The notes under the pieces are model-generated. The model was not told where the DNA came from. It searched no databases and saw only the letters and a list, made by a program, of their open reading frames with translations. Positions 1 through 6,203 of a stretch of 9,818 nt of DNA are shown piece after piece. The stretch's first letter is position 1, and every line of letters begins with the position of its first letter. The stretch is from the NCBI GenBank assembly GCA_964500415.1, contig CAZCOB010000062.1:1-9818 (forward strand), read 5' to 3'. The DNA comes from JAFGPF01 sp964500415 (GTDB taxonomy: Bacteria > Chloroflexota > Dehalococcoidia > Dehalococcoidales > RBG-16-60-22). The position numbers were made by a program, and so were the translations under genes.

Positions 1-1094
1 GCACCGGCGAGTACACCGATATCGTCCAGAAAGAGATGTACACCTTCGACGACCGCGGGGGCAACAGCCTGACCCTGAAACCGGAGGGTACGCCACCGGT
101 ATGCCGGGCCTACATCCAGCACGGCCTCCACAACCTCCCCCAGCCGGTCAAGCTCTACTATATCTGCCCCATTTTCCGCTACGACCGCCCCCAGGCAGGC
201 CGTTACCGCCAGCATTACCAGTTCGGCTGTGAGGCTATCGGGGACGCCGACCCCACCCTTGATGCCGAAGTAATCGATATAGCCTGGCGATTTTATAAGT
301 CGCTGGGACTTAACAAAATATCGCTACAGCTCAACAGCATCGGCTGCCGGCAGTGCCGCCCCGTCTATCTTACAGTACTTAAGGACTACTATGCCGGCTA
401 TACCGACCAGCTATGCGCCGACTGCAAGATACGGCTGGAGAAAAACACGCTACGCCTCCTCGACTGCAAGCAGGCGTCGTGCCGGAAGATAGCGGAATCC
501 GCCCCGAAAAGCGCCGACCATCTCTGCACGGAGTGTGACGAGCATTTCAAAAAATTACAGCAATACCTGGGACTTCTCAAGATTCCCTTCGAGATGAACC
601 ACCGCCTGGTGCGCGGCCTGGACTATTACACCCGCACCGTCTTTGAAATCCAGCCGGAGGAGGAAGGTACCCAGAGCACATTAGGGGGCGGGGGGAGGTA
701 TGACGACCTCATCGAGGAGCTGGGCGGCAAGCCCACGCCGGCCATCGGCTTTGCCTGTGGAATCGAGCGGATAATACTTAATCTCAAGAAAGAGGGGGTT
801 GCCATCCCCGTTCCAGACAGCCTACGGGTGCTCATCGCTTACCGGGGCGATGCCGCCAGGGAAGAGGCGATAAAGCTGGCCGCAGGCCTGAGGCAGGCGG
901 GCATCAGCGCCGTGACGACCACCGGTGGTAAGAGCCTCAAGGCGCAGATGAGGCAGGCTAACTCGCTAAACGTGCGTTACGCGGTGATTATCGGGGAGGA
1001 CGAGGTGAAAGCCGGCACGGCGGTCCTGCGGGATATGGCCGATGCCCGGCAGGAGACGATAGCCATCGGTCAACTAGTGGAGCGGCTCAGGTAA
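1..1094 (+). CDS. hisS: Histidyl-tRNA synthetase, 5'-truncated by window edge
   Basis: Charges tRNA-His with histidine in the cytoplasm (class II aminoacyl-tRNA synthetase). The reading frame is open to the left edge (first full codon at 3) and 363 codons are visible; bacterial HisRS is about 420 aa, so some 55-60 N-terminal residues including motif 1 lie outside. Seen in order (visible-residue numbering): the TGEYTDIVQKEMYTF stretch at the start, motif 2 with FRYDRPQAGRYRQ near 58, the histidine-binding motif LVRGLDYYTRTVFEI at 202-216, motif 3 with STLGGGGRYDD from 225, then the C-terminal anticodon-binding domain (from DSLRVLIAYRG to the end). The insertion domain carries several Cys pairs (GCRQC, LCADC, LDCKQASC, LCTEC), as I recall from many HisRS of this subgroup. 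The ATG at 36 is internal, not the start. Ends TAA at 1092-1094. No strong terminator follows immediately. Confidence 0.97.
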   Translation, partial: TGEYTDIVQKEMYTFDDRGGNSLTLKPEGTPPVCRAYIQHGLHNLPQPVKLYYICPIFRYDRPQAGRYRQHYQFGCEAIGDADPTLDAEVIDIAWRFYKSLGLNKISLQLNSIGCRQCRPVYLTVLKDYYAGYTDQLCADCKIRLEKNTLRLLDCKQASCRKIAESAPKSADHLCTECDEHFKKLQQYLGLLKIPFEMNHRLVRGLDYYTRTVFEIQPEEEGTQSTLGGGGRYDDLIEELGGKPTPAIGFACGIERIILNLKKEGVAIPVPDSLRVLIAYRGDAAREEAIKLAAGLRQAGISAVTTTGGKSLKAQMRQANSLNVRYAVIIGEDEVKAGTAVLRDMADARQETIAIGQLVERLR

Positions 1095-1171
1095 AACGGT
1101 CCGAACTTTCACAACGCGACACGAAAATGACGGGGAAATAAGCGATATCTTCATAATTACTTAATATTTTC

Positions 1172-1199
1172 GTACTATATTTTTAGTACTCACTTTTTT
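1172..1199 (+). terminator. Weak AT-rich hairpin plus T-run, possible hisS terminator
   Basis: A perfect 6-bp inverted repeat (GTACTA at 1172-1177, TAGTAC at 1184-1189) with a 6-nt loop is followed four bases later by six T residues (1194-1199). The geometry is terminator-like, but the stem is AT-rich and therefore weak, and it lies 78 bases after the hisS stop. It could equally be a protein-binding palindrome or chance structure in AT-rich DNA. Confidence 0.25.
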
Positions 1200-1294
1200 A
1201 CAAACATAACGTTATATTCGATAGTTAAAAAACGGCTGAAAACTACAAGTTGTGCGATTTTATAAAATTACGTTAAATTTTCCGTGCGAAGGGC

Positions 1295-1322
1295 TTGACA
1301 AACTTTCAGCTTATGCTATAGT
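1295..1322 (+). promoter_or_regulatory. Strong sigma-70-type promoter for the first surface-protein gene
   Basis: The -35 box TTGACA (1295-1300) is a perfect consensus. The -10 box TATAGT (1317-1322) matches 5 of 6 and is preceded directly by TGC (1314-1316), which makes it an extended -10. The spacer is 16 bp. The DNA upstream (about 1140-1285) is AT-rich with A and T tracts, as expected of an UP-like region. The predicted transcription start is near 1329-1330, giving a leader of about 207 nt before the ATG at 1537. Such a complete match suits a highly expressed structural protein. Confidence 0.75.
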
Positions 1323-1371
1323 TATATTGAAGTGTACCTTGTGAAAGGTACGCATAGAAGGAGGTGATGCG

Positions 1372-1458
1372 ATGATGATGACCCGCAAGGGAGAACAGAG
1401 CCAGGCTGCTCTGACAACCGCTTCTAAGCTAACGTATCTCTGCAAACAAGGAAAATAA
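1372..1458 (+). CDS. 28-aa small ORF / leader peptide with perfect Shine-Dalgarno
   Basis: The sequence AAGGAGGTGAT at 1358-1368 is a full-length anti-16S match, and the core GGAGG ends 7 bases before the first of three consecutive ATG codons (1372, 1375, 1378). The frame reads MMMTRKGEQSQAALTTASKL followed by TYLCKQGK and stops at TAA 1456-1458. There is no membrane segment or signal peptide; the peptide is polar with several Lys and one Cys. It sits downstream of the strong promoter and 78 nt upstream of the large surface-protein gene, so it would be the first cistron or a leader peptide. Its stop codon falls in the loop of a long hairpin whose 5' arm overlaps codons 21-26. I do not recognise the peptide. 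The ribosome-binding site is better than that of the large gene, which is the main reason to think it is translated. Confidence 0.5.
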   Translation: MMMTRKGEQSQAALTTASKLTYLCKQGK

Positions 1459-1487
1459 ATGATATGTCGATTGTTTGCGGAGGTGTG
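1433..1487 (+). promoter_or_regulatory. Long leader hairpin sequestering a second SD-like sequence
   Basis: Positions 1433-1449 can pair with 1471-1487 over 17 positions without a bulge: an inner perfect 8-bp block (GCAAACAA with TTGTTTGC) and an outer block with four G-U wobbles. The 3' arm contains GGAGGTG (1479-1485), an SD-like sequence with no usable ATG after it. The 5' arm lies in the last codons of the small ORF and its TAA is in the 21-nt loop, so a ribosome terminating there would open the stem. No T-run follows, so it is not a rho-independent terminator. Role unknown: RNA stabilisation, translational coupling or ribosome standby are possible. Confidence 0.45.
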
Positions 1488-1517
1488 GCATATTAAAAAT
1501 AACTACAAAGACCCAAT

Positions 1518-1523
1518 AAGGAG
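1518..1523 (+). promoter_or_regulatory. Ribosome-binding site of the first surface-protein gene, long spacing
   Basis: AAGGAG is the only good SD upstream of the ATG at 1537, but 13 bases separate them, more than the usual 5-9. An in-frame TAA at 1528-1530 rules out any upstream start. The start at 1537 is supported by the signal peptide that follows at once. Confidence 0.55.
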
Positions 1524-1536
1524 AAAATAAAAGTCA

Positions 1537-4500
1537 ATGAAAAAGTTAATAACTAAATTCTGGGGTGTCGGCCTGGTAATAGTGCTGATTTCCAGCCTGT
1601 TTATTGCCGTCGCCCCGGCCTCCGGCGCAGAACCGTTGAACTGGGAGATGAGAATCGACGTACCGTTCGGAGGCGACGGTTTCTGGTTTGTCGCCCCGGG
1701 CACCGTTATCCAGGACTTCGATTACGATGGCACCGGCATGGTCATGTACGCGGTCTCCAGCACCGGGCTGTACCAGTCAACCTTCGGCGGTGTCTACGTT
1801 TCGGAGATATCCAGCCGACTGCCGGCTGCGTTGTCCGCCGAATCTACTAACTACGTGGCAATTGCCCCCGACGATTCCAATGTCGTGGTCGTGGTCGATA
1901 GCGCTAACACCACTACCGGCCCCGCGGTCTCTATCTCCGTTAACGGCGGCGCCACTTTCAGCTCGATGCAATTTGCACTCTCTTGCGACACACCGCTCAC
2001 CACCACGCTCTACGGCGTGGAAATCTCGCCGACGGTAACCGGCGGCGCCCGCTACATCGCCGTTTACGGCAAAGAGGCTACCGCTGCCGACCCCATCCTC
2101 TACTACTATAACTACGGCGGCGGTGTCGGCGCCTGGACTAATGCCGTTGACGAAAGCGTGGGCACCGATACCTGGGCTGGCTTCGGCTACAATGGAACCA
2201 GCTACTACATAGATCAGGACGCCATCAGGGCGTTTAAATTCTCCCCCAACTTCCCGTCCGACTACATGGCCGCGGCCGTCTCCGTGGATACCGACAACAC
2301 ATCGGGCAAAATGCTTTACCACGTTCTCAGCTTCAACTCGCTGGACTGGGACTACAACGTGGTAGCCACCACCGACGGATACCCGGCAACAGTTTATACC
2401 GCTACAGCAGGTACTCTTACTGTAAATAGTGCATCTATTGCGCTGCTGCCTGACTACGACGGCGGTGACGACTCGCTGCGCATCGGGTTCGTCGGCGCTG
2501 CTATCGATGATAGCGGTGAAGTCGGCGGCATCTGGCGCTGCTACGACTACGTTATCCAGCGTATCTACGGCACGGATACCTCGGGCGTAGCCGTCAACAG
2601 CGTAGCCTTCGACGGCACGAACCTTGCCGGCGGCGCTTACGCCAGCAACAATATCGTCCGCTCGGCCGACCCGCTGGCCACCTCGCCGACATTCCTGTCC
2701 GCCCGCTCCCTGAAGAGAATCGGCGGAGACAATTCCGGCGCTACCGACCAGGTACTGCTCAAGTTCGTCGGTGAGACCCTGTACGGTACCAAGCAGGGCA
2801 CCGCCGGGGCGCTGTCCAAGTCCATAGACTACGGCAACACCTGGAACGACTTCTCCATGATTAACAGCGGGTTCGCCATTCCACTTCCTACCGGCACTAT
2901 CTATGGCTGGGGTTTCGACACCGATATCTACGTAACGGAGAACGGCGACCCGTGGTACATGTCCGTCTATGACGGCACCACGACTTCCATCTACCGCATG
3001 TCCATGGGCGGCTCGACCAGGGTGCTGTGCGTCGCTGGCACCAAGGACCTCATCATGCGTGGCGTGGCGAGCGCACCCGACGTACTCTTCGCCGCTAACA
3101 AGGGCGGCAAAACCATCTACTACACGGCCGACGGCGGCACGAGCAGATGGTACCAGCGCAACAACATCCCGGCCGATATCGTCGACCTGGCTGTCGAAAG
3201 CCAGACGGTCGTCTACATCGGCAACGGCATCAACATCTACAAGAGCCCCAACAGCGGCTTCACCTGGTACTCCGGTGTTAACTGCCAGATCGGAGCGAGC
3301 ACCGTTAGCAGCCTGCTGAGTGTCGGTGAGAACCAGCTGATTGTCGCCGGTACCAAAGGCGCCGTGACCTTCAGCACCGACGGCGGCACCTCCTGGACCA
3401 AGACGCTAGGCGTCGGGATGGGAGGGCTAACCGGTGCAACCGAGACTATTCATCTGGCCGCTACCGGCATAGGTGCCGACCAGTACATCTTCGGCACCGA
3501 CGGCTCTACCAACCAGGTTTACCGCTCCCCGGCCGTCTTCTTCGGCGAATTCAAGAGCATGAACCTGGACGATGCCGGCACCAACCAGGTCAATACCGGC
3601 CTGGCGCTCCGAGACGGCATACTCTACGCTCTCAGCTGCAATGGCACCGCGAGCTATCTCTACCGGACGCTCGCGCCGACCATCTCCGGTACCCACCCCG
3701 ATACGTTGTGGACCTCATACTATTCCGCTGCCGACTCCGCCTTGGGCTTCACCCTGACACCGTCAGCATTGAAGACAAGCGCCGGCGCGTCCAACAACAT
3801 CGTACTGTGGGGGGCCGATGCTGCTTCGGGCCTGGTATGGTACTTCGATGACGACGTAGCCCTCGCCGGACCGGCCTTAACCGCTCCGGCCGACAACACG
3901 CGCATCGATATCGTCAGCTCGTTGATAGGCAACGTCCAGGCGGTAAACTTCACCTGGAGCCGGATATCCAAGGCGACCGCTTACGACCTGGAGATAGCCC
4001 TCGATACCGACTTCTACTCACAGGTGAACCTGGACGGCCAGGGCATGGCCGCAGATAATGACCCGGCCTGTGAAATCAGCAGCTCGGCCGGCTCGGTGTC
4101 ACAGATTATCGTGGGCGGAAACTTCCAGCCCGGCAATACCTACTACTGGAGAGTGAGGGCTTCTACGCCTATCGACAGTGCGTGGTCCGAGACCCGCACC
4201 CTCATCATCCAGCCCACCGCGGCTACCGTCCCGAACGTGTCCTCACCGGAGAACGGCGGCTCCATCGATAACACCAGCCCGGCCTTCTCCTGGACACCGG
4301 TATCCGGCGCCACCATGTACCGGTTCCAGCTGTCAGTCGACCCGGCTTTCGGCACCACCCTGGCTGACACAGAGCTGGCTACCGCCGGTATCGCACCGGC
4401 CGTGACACTCGACAGAGGTACGACCTACTTCTGGAGAGTCAAAGCCATTGCGCCGGTCGAAGGCGACTGGTCAACGGTGGCCAACTTCATGGTAGCCCAG

Positions 4501-4713
4501 TTACCGCCCGCGGCCGGACCACCGGTAGTGGTCGAAACCACACCGGCTCCTCAAATCAATATTCCGGCACCAGAAGCGGTACCCGATATCGTCCTGCAGC
4601 CGCCAGCAGAGGAGACTATTGCTCCGGCTTACATCTGGGCGATAATCATCATCGGCGCGGTGCTGGTGATCGCGGTAATTGTCCTTATCGTCAGGACGAG
4701 ACGCTCCGTCTAA
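1537..4713 (+). CDS. Membrane-anchored surface protein with BNR/Asp-box propeller, S-layer-like
   Basis: A 1058-aa exported protein. Residues 1-31 are a Sec signal peptide (MKKLITKFWG, hydrophobic core, cleavage probably after ASGA). Residues about 32-780 form a repeat-rich beta region with degenerate Asp-boxes (S-x-D/N-x-G-x-T-W type): near 132 (VNGGATF), 428 (KSIDYGNTW), 529 (YTADGGTSRW), 568 (YKSPNSGFTW) and 611 (TFSTDGGTSW), which suggests one or more beta-propellers. Two fibronectin-III-like domains follow (about 782-892 and 897-988), each ending in a TYYWRVRA-like strand. A Pro-rich stalk (about 989-1030) leads to a single C-terminal membrane helix (1032-1052) and the tail RTRRSV. The protein is rich in Gly, Ser, Thr and Asp and poor in Lys and Cys. 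No sialidase active site, SLH domain or LPxTG signal was found. Role inferred: S-layer or adhesive surface structure, as proposed for BNR proteins of Dehalococcoides. It is transcribed from the promoter at 1295 and ends at a strong terminator. Confidence 0.9.
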   Translation: MKKLITKFWGVGLVIVLISSLFIAVAPASGAEPLNWEMRIDVPFGGDGFWFVAPGTVIQDFDYDGTGMVMYAVSSTGLYQSTFGGVYVSEISSRLPAALSAESTNYVAIAPDDSNVVVVVDSANTTTGPAVSISVNGGATFSSMQFALSCDTPLTTTLYGVEISPTVTGGARYIAVYGKEATAADPILYYYNYGGGVGAWTNAVDESVGTDTWAGFGYNGTSYYIDQDAIRAFKFSPNFPSDYMAAAVSVDTDNTSGKMLYHVLSFNSLDWDYNVVATTDGYPATVYTATAGTLTVNSASIALLPDYDGGDDSLRIGFVGAAIDDSGEVGGIWRCYDYVIQRIYGTDTSGVAVNSVAFDGTNLAGGAYASNNIVRSADPLATSPTFLSARSLKRIGGDNSGATDQVLLKFVGETLYGTKQGTAGALSKSIDYGNTWNDFSMINSGFAIPLPTGTIYGWGFDTDIYVTENGDPWYMSVYDGTTTSIYRMSMGGSTRVLCVAGTKDLIMRGVASAPDVLFAANKGGKTIYYTADGGTSRWYQRNNIPADIVDLAVESQTVVYIGNGINIYKSPNSGFTWYSGVNCQIGASTVSSLLSVGENQLIVAGTKGAVTFSTDGGTSWTKTLGVGMGGLTGATETIHLAATGIGADQYIFGTDGSTNQVYRSPAVFFGEFKSMNLDDAGTNQVNTGLALRDGILYALSCNGTASYLYRTLAPTISGTHPDTLWTSYYSAADSALGFTLTPSALKTSAGASNNIVLWGADAASGLVWYFDDDVALAGPALTAPADNTRIDIVSSLIGNVQAVNFTWSRISKATAYDLEIALDTDFYSQVNLDGQGMAADNDPACEISSSAGSVSQIIVGGNFQPGNTYYWRVRASTPIDSAWSETRTLIIQPTAATVPNVSSPENGGSIDNTSPAFSWTPVSGATMYRFQLSVDPAFGTTLADTELATAGIAPAVTLDRGTTYFWRVKAIAPVEGDWSTVANFMVAQLPPAAGPPVVVETTPAPQINIPAPEAVPDIVLQPPAEETIAPAYIWAIIIIGAVLVIAVIVLIVRTRRSV

Positions 4714-4746
4714 GAATGGCTTAAGGGACAATAATCCAGATACTCC

Positions 4747-4780
4747 GAGAGCCCCCCGAAATTCGGGGGGCTCTCTCTTT
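4747..4780 (+). terminator. Strong rho-independent terminator
   Basis: A 12-bp perfect stem (4747-4758 with 4764-4775) containing a run of six C-G pairs closes a 5-nt AAATT loop and is followed by TCTTTGTCT. It lies 33 bases after the first surface gene's stop. The same stem lies 39 bases beyond the moeA stop on the other strand, but there no T-run follows it, so it is clearest for the + strand transcript; it may slow both convergent polymerases. Confidence 0.85.
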
Positions 4781-4814
4781 GTCTGATTGTTGCTTTTCCG
4801 AAAAAACCGGCTAC

Positions 4815-6095
4815 TTAAATATCGTCCAGGCGGGGTGCCAGTATCTGTACCGGGACCAGAGCACCGCTACGCAGCGACTCCGAGCCTTCCGGAATACAGA
4901 TAAGGCTGTTGGCGCTGGCAATCGCCTGCAAACGGCTCCGGTTTTTATAAAGCTCGACGCTGTAATTCCCCGCAGCATCACGCAAAAGCGTGGCATCTTT
5001 GAATTCGGTCCACGCCCGGTGGCGAGCCTGGAGGCCCTCGGTAAGCCTGGCGTTGACGGTCTGGAGAGGGTGCCTGACATCCCCACCCATCCGCAATAAC
5101 CCGGGCAGGGCTAACTGCAGGAAAGCCATCTCGTTACTGGCCGGCCCTCCCGGAAGGCAAAACACGGGCTTACCCTCCCAGAGGCCAAAGGCAATACCCT
5201 TACCCGGACCCATACGCACGTGGTGGAATATCTCCCGCCAGCCAAGCCGGTCCAGCGAACCGATAACAAGGTCACGCTCGCTGCCCCAGGCGCCGCCGCT
5301 GGTCAATATAACGTCAACACCCGATAAATGCTTCTTTAACTCCCTCTTTATATCTTCCTCACTATCATTAACCACCGAAGTAACGCAGGAGATACCGAAA
5401 GAGGTCAGCCAGGATTCCATGGTGACCAGGTTGCTGGCATAGAGCTGGCCGGGACTGATGTTTTCGCCGGGAGCCACCACCTCGTCACCGACACCTACAA
5501 CAGCTACCTGCGGCCGCCGGTAAACGCTGACCCGGCTGATGCCCGCCGCTGCGGCCAGACCCAGGTTGCCCGGTAAAAGCCTCCTCCCCTCGCTGACAAT
5601 GGTTGCTCCCGCCTTGACCTCTCCGCCAGCCCGCAGGATATTCCGCCCCGGTTCCGCATCGGCTTTAATGCGCACCTCTTCCGGCGATATCTCGTCGCAG
5701 AACTCTGCGGATACCACCGCATCAGCTCCACCGGGTATCGGCGCGCCGGAGCATATCTTGACAGCGCTGCCCTTTTTCACCTCTCCATCGAACCTGAAAC
5801 CGGCAAACGCAGAACCGGTCACCTTCAGATAAACCGGACTCTGCATGGAGGCAGATACTGCGTCAATAGACTTGACGGCAAAACCGTCCTTCAGGGATAC
5901 ATCGGTCGAGGGATAGCTCACCTGCGCCACCACGTCCCCGGCCGCGATACGGTCGACACTCGATTCCAGAGAGAGTTCTTCAACCCCTACCGGCCTTACA
6001 TTAGAAGCGATAAGATTAAAGGCTTCCTGATAGCCTACGTAGTCGGTACCTTCATCAATCTCGTAATTGTCCGTCTCCATTGATTTTCTTTGCAT
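4815..6095 (-). CDS. moeA: Molybdopterin molybdenumtransferase (MoeA family), divergent subgroup
   Basis: MoeA inserts molybdate into adenylylated molybdopterin, the last common step of molybdenum-cofactor synthesis, in the cytoplasm. At 426 aa it is close to the E. coli length (about 411). Seen in order: N-terminal domain with the STDVSLKDGFAV stretch at 63-74, equivalent to the usual S-x-MDGYAV; SGAPIPGGADAVVSAE at 116-131; the MogA-like domain with VGDEVVAPGENISPGQLYASN-type sequence at 202-222 and TSGGAWGSERD at 265-275; PGKGIAFG at 297-304 and LPGGPASNEMAF at 314-325; a C-terminal beta domain ending RLDDI. Key Asp and Pro positions are kept, but M is replaced by K in MDGYA, PGKP reads PGKG and GNP reads GGP. 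Start is uncertain: ATG at 6095 (chosen, weak SD) or ATG at 6080. It is transcribed alone, convergent with one surface gene and divergent from the other. Confidence 0.9.
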   Translation of the reverse strand: MQRKSMETDNYEIDEGTDYVGYQEAFNLIASNVRPVGVEELSLESSVDRIAAGDVVAQVSYPSTDVSLKDGFAVKSIDAVSASMQSPVYLKVTGSAFAGFRFDGEVKKGSAVKICSGAPIPGGADAVVSAEFCDEISPEEVRIKADAEPGRNILRAGGEVKAGATIVSEGRRLLPGNLGLAAAAGISRVSVYRRPQVAVVGVGDEVVAPGENISPGQLYASNLVTMESWLTSFGISCVTSVVNDSEEDIKRELKKHLSGVDVILTSGGAWGSERDLVIGSLDRLGWREIFHHVRMGPGKGIAFGLWEGKPVFCLPGGPASNEMAFLQLALPGLLRMGGDVRHPLQTVNARLTEGLQARHRAWTEFKDATLLRDAAGNYSVELYKNRSRLQAIASANSLICIPEGSESLRSGALVPVQILAPRLDDI

Positions 6096-6113
6096 CCTCA
6101 GAGTTCCCGTTTA

Positions 6114-6143
6114 AGTATATACTCCATGCCTGAACTTATTCAA
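6114..6143 (-). promoter_or_regulatory. Candidate moeA promoter
   Basis: On the - strand, TTGAAT (6143-6138, 4 of 6 matches to the -35) is followed after 18 bp by TATACT (6119-6114, 5 of 6 matches to the -10). Transcription would begin near 6107, leaving a leader of about 12 nt before the ATG at 6095. The fit is moderate. Confidence 0.4.
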
Positions 6144-6167
6144 ATTTCCAATCTCACGCCAAAGCTG

Positions 6168-6196
6168 TTGACTTTGATAAACATTGAGAGTAAAAT
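6168..6196 (+). promoter_or_regulatory. Promoter of the second surface-protein gene
   Basis: TTGACT (6168-6173) and TAAAAT (6191-6196), each 5 of 6 to consensus, are separated by the ideal 17 bp. The transcription start would be near 6203, right at the GTG (6204) proposed as the start codon. The surrounding DNA is AT-richer than the genes. If real, it rules out translation from the upstream ATG codons at 6090 and 6126 on this transcript. Confidence 0.6.
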
Positions 6197-6203
6197 TCGC
6201 CAT

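Larger units (their letters stand above)
1330..1536 (+). promoter_or_regulatory. Structured 5' leader of the first surface-protein mRNA
   Basis: Five stem-loops can be drawn in this leader. (1) 1334-1351: 7-bp stem GTACCTT/AAGGTAC with a GTGA (GNRA) tetraloop, extendable by a wobble and a G-C pair to 1332-1353, within a few bases of the predicted 5' end. (2) 1351-1371: CGCAT/ATGCG with the Shine-Dalgarno AGAAGGAGGTG exposed in the 11-nt loop. (3) 1382-1391: CCC/GGG with a GCAA tetraloop. (4) 1396-1413: CAGAGC/GCTCTG with a 6-nt loop. (5) 1433-1487: a long stem listed separately. A 28-codon ORF runs through structures 3 to 5. I do not recognise a known riboswitch class. The pairings are read by eye and no folding energy was computed. 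Confidence 0.5.

Noticed and set aside
1330..1536. Known riboswitch or T-box in the leader
   Set aside because: I could not match the conserved cores of c-di-GMP, cobalamin, SAM, TPP or T-box elements by eye.
1777..2322. 181-codon antisense open frame inside the first surface gene
   Set aside because: It lies opposite a strongly supported gene and its Gly/Val/Arg-rich translation looks like a shadow of GC-rich codon use; no SD or known domain.
1537..4713. Sialidase or glycosidase function suggested by the BNR repeats
   Set aside because: Asp-boxes are structural and occur in many propellers; the sialidase Arg triad context (FRIP-type motif) was not seen.
6090..6203. N-terminal extension of the second surface protein from ATG 6090 or 6126
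   Set aside because: It overlaps the moeA start and a good promoter, has no SD, and would put a long polar segment before the signal peptide.
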